DNA of 64,000 nucleotides, taken from NCBI GenBank assembly GCA_027943335.1, contig BSBK01007029.1, positions 310,001 through 374,000 of the forward strand, read 5' to 3'. The position numbers and the translations under genes were made by a program. Of the stretch, positions 11,214-22,059 are shown one piece after another. The number at the start of each line of letters is the position of its first letter. Within the stretch, counting starts at the first letter, position 1. This DNA is from Chamaecyparis obtusa (lineage: Eukaryota > Streptophyta > Pinopsida > Cupressales > Cupressaceae). The notes below the pieces were generated by a model. The model did no database searches. It was given only the letters and a program-made list of their open reading frames with translations, and had not been told where the DNA came from.

Positions 11214-12404
11214 ATGGTTGGAAGATACCATACTGATTTTTCTAAATACCTGATTCAGAGTGGACTCTTATTCAAAGGACCTCAACTATGTATTCCCAAA
11301 TGTTCAATGAGAACAAATATAATAAGGGAGAAGCACTTTGGTGGCCTAGGAGGACACTTTGGCATCGACAAGACAATAGACATGGTAAGAAGGAGTTATT
11401 TTTGGCCAAAGATGAACAATGATGTTAAAAAGTTCATAGAGACTTGCACCATCTACCAACAAGCTAAAGGTGTGTCAAAAAATCAAGGGTTATATCAACC
11501 TTTACCAATTCCTTCTAGACCATGAGAGTCAATCTCAATGGATTTTGTAATGGGGTTGCCTAGAAAAAAACAAGGTTTTGATAGTGTTTTTGTGATAGTG
11601 GATAGGTTTAGTAAAATGGTCCATTTTGTACCATGTAAAAGCACAAATGATGCTTCTCATATTGCACATATTTTCTTTAAAGACGTAGTTAGGATCCATG
11701 GTTTGCCTCAAACAATTTTATTTGACAGGGATGTGAAGTTTCAAGGCCACTTTTGGATGACACTTTTCAAGAAACTAGGAACTAATCTAACCTACAGCTC
11801 TGCCTATCACCCACAAACTGATGGGTAGACTAAGGTAGTAAATAAATCCTTAGGCAATCTCCTAAGATGCCTAACCAAAAAATATGCTTAGAGTTGGGAT
11901 CTACTCTTGCCCTAGGCAGAGTTTGCATTCAATGATTCTATGAACAAGTCAACAGGCAAGACCCCCTTCCAAGCAGTGTATGGCCTTCATCCCAAAGGAC
12001 CATTGGACCTGGTAGAACTACCATCTGATTTCAAAATTAGTGCTCAAGGGAAAGAACTGGAAGAGCTCATCACAAAGGTGTGGCATGAGGTAAAGGAAGC
12101 ACTACAAAGATCCAATTTAAAATACAAGGAAAATGCTGATAAAAGAAGAAGGGAAATCCACTTCAAATTTGGAGACAAGGTATGGGCATTCTTGAGGAAA
12201 GAGAGACTGCCTAAGGGTAGATATTCCAAACTTCACATGAAGAAAGTAGGACCATGCAATATACTCAATAAAATGGGTGAAAATGCATATGAGATCTCTC
12301 TTCCCCCTACCTTTCAAATTTCTCCAATTTTCAATATTGCAGATCTCACCCCCTATAAAGGTATAGCAGGTTCAAAAAATGAACAAGGTGAGAAGGAGAT
12401 ATGA
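11214..12404 (+). pseudogene. int: D integrase
   Basis: The zinc-binding H-H-C-C domain reads HFGGLGGHFGIDK then ETCTIYQQ, so the second cysteine of CxxC is Tyr. The catalytic core follows: SMDFVMGLP (first Asp), [13 protein letters not shown] (second Asp) and YHPQTDG. The third catalytic residue, normally Glu in TEVVN, is Lys here (AAG at 11832-11834). The C-terminal part has GDKVWAFLRKERLPKGRY and ISPIFNIADL, typical of gypsy integrases. Stops are at 11523 (TGA), 11826, 11889 and 11913 (all TAG), and the frame closes at 12402. The enzyme is dead by both stops and a missing catalytic Glu. Confidence 0.9.
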
Positions 12405-12600
12405 ATGATGAAGACTATGTCACTAACCTCCGTCAAAGAAAACCAATGGAGTTAGAGGAAATATTGGAGACCAAGTTGCTCAAGCAGACTAGAACTTAAG
12501 AAGTACATGTAGTACCTAGTCAAATGGAAAGGACTCCCCAACATAGATGTAACTTGGATGACTGAAGACCAGATCAAGGAACATGGAACTTCAGTGGAAC
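12401..12600 (+). pseudogene. D C-terminal chromodomain
   Basis: After the frame closes at 12404 a shifted frame gives ELEEILETKLLKQTRT. After a further shift near 12497 comes KKYM, a stop, then YLVKWKGLPNIDVTWMTED. The KWKG...TW pattern is that of the integrase-fused chromodomain of chromoviruses, which targets insertion to marked chromatin. The two frame changes lie only at this 3' end of the coding region. Confidence 0.8.
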
Positions 12601-12635
12601 AATTAACCTCAAGTAGGAACTTGAGTTCTAAACTC

Positions 12636-12645
12636 AAGGGGAGTA
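12636..12645 (+). other. D polypurine tract
   Basis: AAGGGGAGTA lies directly before the TGG that opens the 3' LTR, the expected plus-strand primer position. Confidence 0.75.
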
Positions 12646-14118
12646 TGGTGCAGGAGCACCCACAATAAATGATGATTCATCAAAGTCCTAGGAACATCTA
12701 GATTAGGTTAGATCTATCATTTAGGCATCTAGACCAAATTGTAAGACCTAGTTCCAAAATTGGCACAAGTATAAACCCTTGGTCAACTATGGTCAAAGAT
12801 GGTCAAAGGGCCTAAAATTTTAGGATTTTCCTATTTTCATGTTTTAATGATTTGGATCCATGTTGGATCATTAGACTTAGGTATGGACCAACCTTGGTCA
12901 CCTAGAATAGAAAAAGTTGCTAAAAAGTTGTAAACAACCCCCCAATGGTCATATAGTTTGAAATTCAGTTTGTAACCGATGGGGAGGCCTTCATAAGCCT
13001 TACCAAGCGGGTGTAAGGAAAGGATATGTAATTTGGCATTTTAAATCAATAAAAACATAACCATTTCTCTGTAAATCCCGAGGACAATTGGAGTGTACAG
13101 ATAGGAGGGCATTTCTGAAGCCAAAAGTTTTCTCTATGAATCTACTTTCTTTTGCAATTGGCTTCATGCTTTGATCAATCCCAGTGTGAGAGTTATCAAA
13201 GTTTTTGTCTGGTCGCCTGGATTGTAGGCCTAAAACCAAGGTTTTAATTGGTTTTGTGTATTCTAACCGATTCCACCATGGGAATCTGATGCCCCTTGGT
13301 GGAATTCAAGTTTTGTTAATGTAATTTCAAATTATGTAGGTTAGAAGTGGTAACTTACAGGGAAGTGAATTCGCCATGATGCCCTAGGTGTACATCTCTA
13401 TGTGTGCACCTACAAGTGACTAAGTACAGTCAACATAACTATTTTTTGGGGATTCACCAAGACCTAAAAATGAGGATTTAAGGTCTTTGTATATGCCCTC
13501 ACATGCTCCCATAATTGGTTTGTAGGAAATAGCACTTGTAGTGCAATTGTAGACCTAATTAGGCCTAATAGCCTTGCCTAGATTAGGTGTTTTCTTATTC
13601 TCCTTTCAGTTTCACATCTTGGTGCTTGGATATGATCCCTAAAGTCCAAAACGGTATTTGAATCTCCAATGTTTTCAATACTTTGTATGGAAATATTTTG
13701 GTCTAGAATCAAAATCCCTCCTAGGAAGGGCTACAAGCCTAGTTTTGGATTTGTGAAGCAACTATGTTATATGGGTTTCTCTTAAGTGAAAGAACCATTG
13801 GAACTAATTGAATAGGACCTAAATAGGCCTGATCCATGAGCATAGGTCATCCCTAGTCCTACTAATCATTTCATGGGGTTTGTTCACAAATTGGGTTAAT
13901 TGTGCTTCATAACCAACTTGGGTTATTGGTAATTGGGACTTGGTAGAACCTAGTGATTAGGTTGCCTTTAGGCTTTCAAGGTTGTGATAACCTTATTCCT
14001 TGTCCTTACTACAATTGTGATAGGTGTAGGGAACTTTAATCCATAAATTGGGTATATAAGGGACCATCCCTTAACCATCATTCACTGTTTCAAGCTTCCT
14101 ATTGCCCACTTTGCATCA
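12646..14118 (+). repeat. D 3' LTR
   Basis: Same start and end as the 5' LTR. It is 67 bp shorter, mostly from small deletions. TATA-like TATATAAG is at 14053-14060. AGAAT target duplication follows at 14119-14123. Confidence 0.92.
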
Positions 14119-14123
14119 AGAAT

Positions 14124-15077
14124 CTTTAAGTACATTGAACCTGGATACCAAACAAAAAATAGTTTACAAATCTCAAGGATTGTATGACAACATTGGAGAT
14201 TGAAACATGATGATTACACATTATTATAAGGTGAGATGTACAAGTGATAATTGAGTATGATATATGCATTGGATGAGTAACCAATGCTAGCAAGGCTTGT
14301 AGAGATGATTCTAGAACACCTAGCACCACTTCTAGAATTGTATATAAATGGATCAGAATATGAAGATCAGTGTGGTCTTGTATGTGTTTGAAGGCGGATG
14401 CATGTATGAGTGGATATTATAGAGAAGGTGATGAGCAGAAAAGTCACCGAGTACAGAGTATTAGAGAGCAGAAAGTAGTTGTGATTCAAAAGTGAATCTA
14501 TTGAGTACTAAATTGTTATTGTGAAAGGTACACAGTATGAGGTAATGAGGATAAAGAGTATGATACGCATATTTTTTATGCAAGTTTAACACACAAGTTT
14601 ATGTTACTAATTAAAGAGTAATTAGAATTTTAAAGTCTCTTAAACAAGCAGATCCTAATAGATCTTATTTTGTAAATCCTTTAACCAGGTATAGTTCTTA
14701 GATTAGAATTGTAAAATTATTTCACAAGGTAGACTTAATAATCTTAAGACTCTTAACCGAGTTAATACTCTTAACAAGGTACTCTATCAGAAATAACTAA
14801 ACATTGTATCTCTAACTGAGAAAATGTTTTACTGCACAATAGTGAAGTCTTGTGGGTGTCATCCCCATGTAAGCTTATATCCTCTAACAAGGATTTATGT
14901 GATACCAAAATATTTATGTTATGAGTTATCTATTATATGTTTTATGAGATGCATGCAAAAGCTATGGATTCAATAAATGGTTACTAAGAAGGAAAGTTTA
15001 ATTAGTTTAAAAAGGGTTGTACAGTACTCATTCACCCCTCCCCTCTCAATGCTTACCCTTGCATACTTAGTCCAACA
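14124..15077 (+). repeat. E right LTR, part 2 (after D insertion)
   Basis: It continues the LTR begun at 6202. The TATA-like box is at 14341-14349. It ends with the copia-type tail CATTCACCCCTCCCCTCTC and then ...CCAACA at 15077. The middle contains spaced CTCTTAACNNGG-like repeats, as also seen in LTRs A and B. Confidence 0.8.
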
Positions 15078-15489
15078 AACAGATACATTGAATCTAGACA
15101 CTGAGCATAAAATGTTTTACAGATCTCAAGGAGATTGTTTAGTAATGCATTGGAGATTTAAACATGGAAATTATGAATGTTTACAAGGTAAGATCTGCCA
15201 ATGAAAATTAAGTGTAATATGTGCATTGGAGATGTAACCATTGGTAGCATTGTTTAAGGAGAAGATTCTAGAATGTCCCCACCATAGTTTTTTTCTCTGA
15301 CCAAGGATTTTTGTGAGCCCAAAAATCATGGTGTTATGAGTTGTGTTTCATGATTTTAATTTATATGTTTTATGATAATATATGCATTTTTTTCTATTCA
15401 GTGAATGGTTATAAGAGTAGATAAAAGTTTTTGAAGTACTGATTCACCCCTCCCCTCTCAGTACTTAAATTTCCATAATTAATCCAACA
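15078..15489 (+). repeat. Older LTR fragment of the E type
   Basis: It again shows ACATTGAATCTAGAC, GGAGATTGT and ATTCTAGAATG blocks in the order seen in the E LTRs, then the tail TGATTCACCCCTCCCCTCTC and ...TCCAACA at 15489. It lacks the TATA-bearing centre, so it has an internal deletion. It directly follows the E right LTR end with the same polarity. It could be what remains of a tandem or recombined relative. Confidence 0.65.
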
Positions 15490-15533
15490 TTATGAAATAA
15501 CTCAACATGTACATTTTTTGATTTGTGGACTTG

Positions 15534-15640
15534 ATTTTTTTTTATTAAATAAAAGGATTTTATGAGCATGAACCATTGTACAAAAGAACCAACACAAAAA
15601 TAGAACAAATGCCATGATATATGGGACAAACCATACAACT
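15534..15640 (-). mobile_element. 3' tail of a minus-strand LINE-like remnant
   Basis: A T9 run at about 15536-15545 followed by ATTAAATAAAAGG reads on the minus strand as an AT-rich 3' end with a poly(A) tail. It lies downstream, on that strand, of the LINE ORF1 remnant at 16900-17290, and a solo LTR splits them. Joining the two as one element is inference. Confidence 0.45.
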
Positions 15641-16454
15641 TGATGCAGGAGCATCTTGGGTGTAAGAGCAATCTTGCATCACCCAAAAATATTTTTGGTT
15701 TTGTTTTCAATAAGGGCTATCTTGTGTAGAGCTGCTATTTATGGAAACTTTCTATTTTTAGTAAGTTGTTCATACGATCTCGGAATGTTTTGATTTCACA
15801 ATTGGAGGTTCATCCTAGTCATTTCAGCCTACCAGTTTAATTTCATTGCCACATCATCAGTATTGGTGAATTTATTGAGATTTTTGGGTACGAAATCTTT
15901 CAGGTCAATTTTGAAGGCCTTAGAGGCTCCAGATTGCGGTCGACCCCCAGCTGACTAGTGCTAGCGCGTGTTAGGCGATGTAGATCTCGTCATGGCATTT
16001 CCAAAAAGTGGTTACAATAGAAAAATGGAGCTACGGTTAGAAAGTTATGGCCTCCGAAAGTTGGGTTACCTAAAATCATTATTTTGTATTTCTTTTGAGC
16101 CAACCCTATTGTAATAATTGTGAAAAATAAATAATTCTATGTATCGTCAGCCCTAAAGGCTAAATTTCTGGAACCTTCTCGGGTGGTGGAACTTACCTAT
16201 ATAAAGAAGGCCCGTAGTGTTGTCTTAGGCAGTTCAGAATAGTTCTGGGTAGTAGATCTGGGTATTGATTCGAGGATTTGTCCTACAAAATATTGTAAGG
16301 GAATGCCCATGTGGCTTTGCATATTGTAATTCTGAAAGTCTATAATTCCACATTTGTGGAGCTAATAAGAAGCCAATTTTCTTTTCTTGCATATTGTTGT
16401 TATTTCTCTGTTTCTGTTATGTGTTTGTGGTATTAAGGGGAGCACCCTTCATCA
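15641..16454 (+). repeat. Solo LTR of the C gypsy family (S1)
   Basis: It begins TGATGCAGGAGCATCTTGGG and ends GAGCACCCTTCATCA, the same ends as the LTRs of C read on the minus strand. It has no internal region. Flanks are CAACT (15636-15640) and CAACC (16455-16459), a target duplication with one change. A TATA-like box TATATAAAG is at 16198-16206. A solo LTR forms when two LTRs recombine and the interior is lost. Confidence 0.85.
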
Positions 16455-16899
16455 CAACCTAACAAAGGTGAACCATAATGAGATACAATTGCAAGAAAAT
16501 TACCACAAAAATTAATAACCGAATAAAAATATCATGGACTACCAAATCCCCTCTTACGCAATGGTAGACTCAAATATTTTCAACAACACACCTATCACCC
16601 ATGGAGAGACTTGGGAAGAACTTTTTGCATCCGTATAATAATTGATTAAATATTATCAGTCAAGTCCTCAAAATAATAAGTGAGGAGTAATCCTTCAAAG
16701 AGTGTATATCATTGTTCACAAAAGGACCAATTGAATGGTTAAGCATAGTGCTCAAATGATGAAATGTTACCACATAAGTTAGCTTAAGTTGAGCCATTGC
16801 CTAGGTCATAGATAGCTAAGTGATTGGAGCAGAAGATTGGGAATCTCTAATGGAAATCGATAGAGCAATAGAGGTAAGAAATGTTAGAGACACTCCAAT

Positions 16900-17290
16900 T
16901 GTGTGAGAATCAAAATCTTAAGAAAATTTGTCACCCTAAGAAGAATCGTTAACTTGGGGGCCTAAGGCATTAATAATCAAGTAATTTTCATTTGTGTTCT
17001 TCTACCATGTTGTTATGCCTTTGTCTTGGACTAGTGGACCATCAAAATCTAGGTGGTTGATGGAAAAACATGGTTTGCATCTAAAGGGACATCCTTATGG
17101 TCAAGCATCTAAGTCCAAGTCCTACTCCTATTTCCCACCATCAAAACATCCCTATGAAAATTCTTAGAGAAATAAATTATGTCCACCAAAATGCAAGAAA
17201 AAGAAGATTGTCCAATGTAAGAAGTGGTAGATTCAACCTTCAAGAATTTTCCAATGGAGTTTCCTACAACCTAAAAGTAAGAAAATTCCT
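16900..17290 (-). pseudogene. LINE ORF1-like remnant (DUF4283 and zinc knuckle)
   Basis: On the minus strand from 17270, one frame gives VVGNSIGKFLKVES and then CILVDIIYFSKNF. This is the pattern of the plant DUF4283 domain found in LINE ORF1 proteins (G-N-x-I/L-G-K-F-L-K-V-D, then a C-x-x-V-D motif). It continues to TWT, stop, MLDHKDVPL. A one-base shift then gives RCKPCFSINHL, a plausible start of the CCHC knuckle that follows DUF4283. The segment beyond is too decayed to call. ORF1 proteins bind element RNA. I rate the domain match good and the boundaries approximate. Confidence 0.6.
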
Positions 17291-17299
17291 ATAAACAAC

Positions 17300-18184
17300 C
17301 TCAAAGTATGAATATTCCAAAAATATGGAGAGGGAGATTTGAAATTTAAACCCTCACAAATCTAACATTTAGAGATTTGAAAATAGGGTTGTTGGTGGTT
17401 GTATTTGAAGATGTTCATTCATGTGAAAATCACATAGGACATTCTTAACACATTTAGATTTAAATTTGCAAGAGGGAAAAAAAATACCCAAGAGCATTAT
17501 TAATGAACCACATCATAGCACATCATCATCCTAGGTCTATTGCACAATTTCTTATTGTATTTAGTCTTTCACTTATTGACAAAAAACAATCCACCCAAGG
17601 GTCCAACTAATAAGAACTTGACCCTCACAATATAACAAATTCTCCAAAGGCTTTTTGGAACATCATCACTCCCTGTTCATATTCAAACATTAAAAATTAA
17701 GACAAATAACCTATATCATGCTAGATCAGATTTGTAAGTAATTTTCTTTGACACATTATAGATTAGTTTCAAAGTCTCAAGAACCATTTGCATTCACAAA
17801 TGTGACCTTAGACAATCCATAATTAATTTTTTACAAATCAACTACAAATATCACATTTCATAACAGTAATGTATATATAATGATATTTAGATAAGGACTT
17901 CCATATCAAAATTAAAATCATTTTTTTCTATTTTAAATTCTTATAATTCTAATATTTATTTGAATATTTCAATTCCAATTATATTTAATAATCAATACTG
18001 ACTGTTTTATCTAAACTAATCATAATTTAACTCATACATTTATTTTGTTAACCAAGATAATTTATATAAAGCATGTTTGTTTTCATTAGAAATACGAGGG
18101 ATTACAATGCAGGCTAAATAATAATAATAATATATAACAATGTTTGTCTTTACATTTGCCTGTCTGCCTCCAAGTTTATTCTAC
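17300..18184. other. AT-rich stretch, no gene seen
   Basis: No sustained reading frame or element terminus is recognised. Base composition becomes strongly AT-rich from about 17820. Confidence 0.5.
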
Positions 18185-18304
18185 GATTAAGCATGAATTA
18201 CATCACAAATGAACAAATTAATAACATCGAAACTATAAATTTATGATTAAGCGTGAATTACATCACAAATGAACAAATTAATAACATCGAAACTATAAAT
18301 TTAT
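18185..18304. repeat. 60-bp tandem duplication
   Basis: Two head-to-tail copies of a 60-bp unit (18185-18244, 18245-18304) differ at about one position (AAGCATG versus AAGCGTG). Such identity implies a recent slip or duplication event in otherwise old DNA. Confidence 0.9.
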
Positions 18305-18779
18305 GGTAGCATTGGAACTGTTAATTTATAGGAGAACACATACCTATGTTGCATTCCATTAATGTATTTTCTTATCAGATCCTTCATTTTAATAGTAATC
18401 ACGAGTATCATTAAGAAATTATATTTAAATCTCATACCTGGCATCATACCTGGCCTGATATACTTTTCCATTGCATTTCTGTATTTTTGTGTTTGTATTT
18501 TTCTGAAAAGATTTGACATTTTTTATCATCTTTTGCTTATTTAGTCCTTATTGCCAACATAACTTCCAATGCAAACACCTTGAAAAAAATGAATATACTA
18601 ATTTCATACCTGGCCAAGATATTCTTCCACTATAATTTTTTACAATAAGAATTTTATCATCCTTTGCTTATACAGTCCTTATTGGTTCATTTTTATACCT
18701 TCAAAGGCACTCAAACATTACCATCTTATGAAGTGTTTCATATAATTTGACATAATAATTGCCTTCTAGTAGGCAAATT

Positions 18780-21110
18780 GAAACCAAGTTCACTAGTGCA
18801 AATTCATAGAGGCCTCTCTAGGCGAAGTAACTGTTTGATTTTTCAACATGCAGTATGGAATTGGGTATGGGGTATTCACCAGATTATTTCAGTTGGGTAC
18901 GCTATTACTTTTATCCATGGTTACCATATTTCAAGTTACTTTTTAGAATGCGGTCATTTCAGTGACAGCAATTTAGAATGTGGTCCTTTGGCATGTATTA
19001 AACATAATAGAATTTTCAGCATATTATTATCATTCTATTTCTTTGTTGTAAACATGTCATTGGTTCAGTTTTGTAACTTCACTATTGTATGAGTGGATTG
19101 TGCAAGAACAGTTAACATTAAACAAGGAGCAAACTCCTCAACACATCTTGGAAACCATTGAATTCAATAATAAATGAAACCTAACACCAACACTATTCCT
19201 TCCATTCACTTCTACCAAGAATAAAGCATTTAATCCATTCAACATTACATATAATCATTAGATAGTTACATTTCCTGATTGTGTAGAGGAACAGTCACGA
19301 CCAAAATGATCAAAACTACTTTCACCCTTGCACAAGCTATTCCAAACTTCAAGTAAAATGAGCAATATGTTATATCAAATCATTCATATTCATAGTAACC
19401 ATTCAAAGGATCATTTTGTTAATGAACCCTTTGACTGTACCCCTACGGCAGAGAAAGGAAACCTCAAAATGGAGAAAAGAAACTTAGTAAAACCAGTCTA
19501 TGCCGATGTTTGTGAGGGTACAGTCATGATAAGTGCCTCTCAAACCTCTCCAAACATGTAAGATTGTCTTTAAATACTTTATTGATCTCTTCTAAACATT
19601 AACCAAATCAAACCTACATTTGAATCTACACACAATAACCTCAAAATGAAGGGTTTTGTATCTTTTAATGAATCTCAGTCACTGGTAGCACATGGATAGT
19701 CAAACCAGTAGTCTCCAAAGCATTCAATAAGTGACTGGATTGTATTTAATACACACTATTCCTTCCATTCACTTCTACTAAGAATAAAGCATTTAATCCA
19801 TTCAACATTACATATAATCATTAGACAGTTACATATCCTGACTGTGTACTAGAGGAACAGTCAGGAAATGTAACTGTCTAAATGATCCAAACATTTGAAA
19901 ATAGTGAATCGATATCCTTGAGCACAAACACCAATAATATCAAATAATGGAGATAAAGCACGGGCTAGGGCACGACACCAGTAGAATGTGGTCATTTCAG
20001 AGAGCATTCGTGATCAAATAAAATTCAATGCATTTGAAATTTGTAGTCAAATATGATGCCAGATGCTCAAAAGATGAAGAAATCACATACCTTCTCTCAC
20101 GCTTAGCTTTTGCTCCTCTATACAATCGAAATAAAAATGATGAGGCCGTTTCACTTTTTTTTTTCATAGCCAAATCTTCCTTGTACCACATGAAGAACAT
20201 GCCATTGGTTCAGTTTTGTAATTTTTTTTTTGTGTAATTAGTAATTGGTAGATTAAATGTAGATAACACCTTTATCAGTTTAATTAGCATGTTATTATCA
20301 TATCAGATAAAGTATGTTTAAGAATTTTTGGGACTGGTCCTTTTGCGTGTATTAAACATAATAGAATTTTCAGCATATTATTATCAATCTATTTCTTTGT
20401 TCTAAACATGTCATTGGTTCAGTTTTGTAGATTTGTTTAATCTGTTAAATGCATTTTTCATGGGGAGGGATCTTGTTCTAAAGAGATTGATGAAGATTGT
20501 GCACCTCAAAAACCAATTCATAAGGTACCAATCATGTTTCCTATTCGCTTATATTTTTGGATTGGTAAATATCCTTATAAGTTTCATGTCCTTTCTTTTG
20601 ATTACTATGGATGAGATATATATCTTACATTTAACATTCAACTTCTTTACATTTTAGAACATGTAGTGTATTTTTTGAGGATTTTACCAAATCAACTTTT
20701 AACATAAACCGAAAACACCAAACTGATATCTTGCCCTTTCAACTTGACAAAATATTTGCATTTGACTAATAACTGCAAGCAGCTGAATGATAAATCCACA
20801 TACCTGTATCTTTGTAAAATACCTGGAACATCAAAAAGATGGCTAAGTGGCTGCCGCCATGATTTTTCTCTACTGAATATGGGAAAAAAAAAACACAAAA
20901 AAAAATTGAATAGAAAACATGATTGGTCATTTTAGAGAGCATTCATGATCAAATAAAATGCAATGCCTTCTCTCGCACTCGATCAACTTTCACCCGCTCA
21001 TTTTCTCCCACTCCTTTTCTCTACAAATGAAATAAAAATGATTTGGCCTTTTCAAAATAGTGAATCGATATCCTTGAGCACAAGCACCAATAACATCAAC
21101 TATTTTGATC
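18780..21110. repeat. Local duplicated blocks, no gene
   Basis: Several blocks occur twice: about 18999-19080 and 20350-20432 (ending CATTGGTTCAGTTTTGTA), 19190-19285 and 19753-19850 (CTATTCCTTCCATTCACTTC), and 19905-20040 with pieces at 20923-21100 (ATCGATATCCTTGAGCAC; AGAGCATTC then TGATCAAATAAAA). Order is partly scrambled. No coding content is recognised. It may be one or two copies of an unclassified repeat. Confidence 0.7.
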
Positions 21111-21256
21111 TGTGGGTACCCTAATGTTGGCAAGAGTTCTTTTATTAATAAGATTACTCTACAAGCTTGAAGAAGTGATATATTTTGGCAAATGAAGAGT
21201 AGAAAGACGATGATATTCCTGAGATCATGGATGGACACAATGTTGCAGACAGAATG

Positions 21257-21336
21257 GGAAGACATCTTTCTAGACTGGCCCTGGATCCTTCAACAATTGA
21301 GGTAGGATCCAGACCTAGGCTAAAAAGATGTCTTCC
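21257..21336. repeat. Short hairpin, miRNA-precursor-like
   Basis: Arms 21257-21288 and 21305-21336 (32 nt each) pair at about 27 of 32 positions around a 16-nt loop. The outer ends GGAAGACATCTTT and AAAGATGTCTTCC are perfectly complementary. Size and mismatch pattern resemble a plant small-RNA precursor. No known miRNA is recognised. Confidence 0.65.
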
Positions 21337-21599
21337 TTTCTATTGTGGAATTATCTCTTCTTTGGCCTGCACTCATTCCTCTTCTCAAAAATGGTTATCT
21401 AGAAACTTTGGATACTGTTTCTCATCCATGCACGAAATGTGCTAGTGATCATATAAAATTACTTTAGGCCTCCAGTATTGATGATATGTACAAGTGTAAA
21501 ATATTTTTGCAAGACTAGGATCAATTTGTGTAGTGTACATAAATGCAAGGCGGTGATTATTCTCAATGATCGATAGGTAGCTAGGACAGTAGCTAGGAC

Positions 21600-22047
21600 T
21601 AAAGATAACACAGGTCAAGAGACCATCATAAGTTGTCTCTTTCTTTGGTCTATATTATTGACAGAATGTTTTACCTTTCATTAGCCCATCAAATCCGGGG
21701 ATTTGATAGAATTTAATAGAATATTTTCATGACAATGTATATTATTTAAGTTGACATTGCATGAATTTATCTACTTCATGCACTTGTATACTGTGAAGAC
21801 AACGATAAAGAAGCATCTCCTCCCATGGCCATGCTTCTTTATTGCCGTCCTCATAGTCTACAAGTGCGCGAAGTAGATAAATTCATGCAATGTTAACTTA
21901 AATAATATATGTTGTCATGAAAATATTCTATTAAATTCTTTCAAATCCCTAGATTTGATGAGCTAATGAAAGGTAAAACATTCTGTCAATAATATAGACT
22001 GAAGAAAGAGAGAACCTATGATGGTCTCTTGAGCTGTTTTATCTTTA
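21600..22047. repeat. Long inverted repeat, 217-nt arms, 14-nt loop
   Basis: Left arm 21600-21816 and right arm 21831-22047 are reverse complements with about 21 mismatches and no gap (about 90%). The loop is CTCCTCCCATGGCC. Transcribed RNA would fold into one long near-perfect duplex. It could be a foldback/MITE-type transposon or an inverted-repeat small-RNA locus. No clear target duplication is seen at its edges. Confidence 0.85.
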
Positions 22048-22059
22048 ATGTGCATATCC

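Larger units (their letters stand above)
6470..14118 (+). mobile_element. Ty3/gypsy chromovirus D, complete, inserted in E LTR
   Basis: Two LTRs (6470-8009 and 12646-14118) begin TGGTGCAGGAGC and end TTTGCATCA. They bracket a primer site, gag, protease, RT, RNase H, integrase, a chromodomain and a polypurine tract. A 5-bp duplication AGAAT flanks the element (6465-6469, 14119-14123). The coding frame from 8025 to 12404 is uninterrupted by frameshifts but carries 14 in-frame stops. The LTRs differ by many substitutions and indels (1540 versus 1473 bp), so the insertion is old. Confidence 0.95.

Noticed and set aside
8025..12404. Reassigned or read-through UAG codons in the polyproteins
   Set aside because: TAG is frequent in frame, but TAA and TGA also occur, catalytic residues are lost as well, and plant nuclear genomes use the standard code. 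Methylation-driven decay explains it better.
18791..18805. CACTAGTGCAAATT as the opposite end of the CACTA element ending at 22624
   Set aside because: Only about the first 7 bp match the other terminus, no GTCGG subterminal repeats follow it, and the 3-bp flanks differ (GTT versus ACT).
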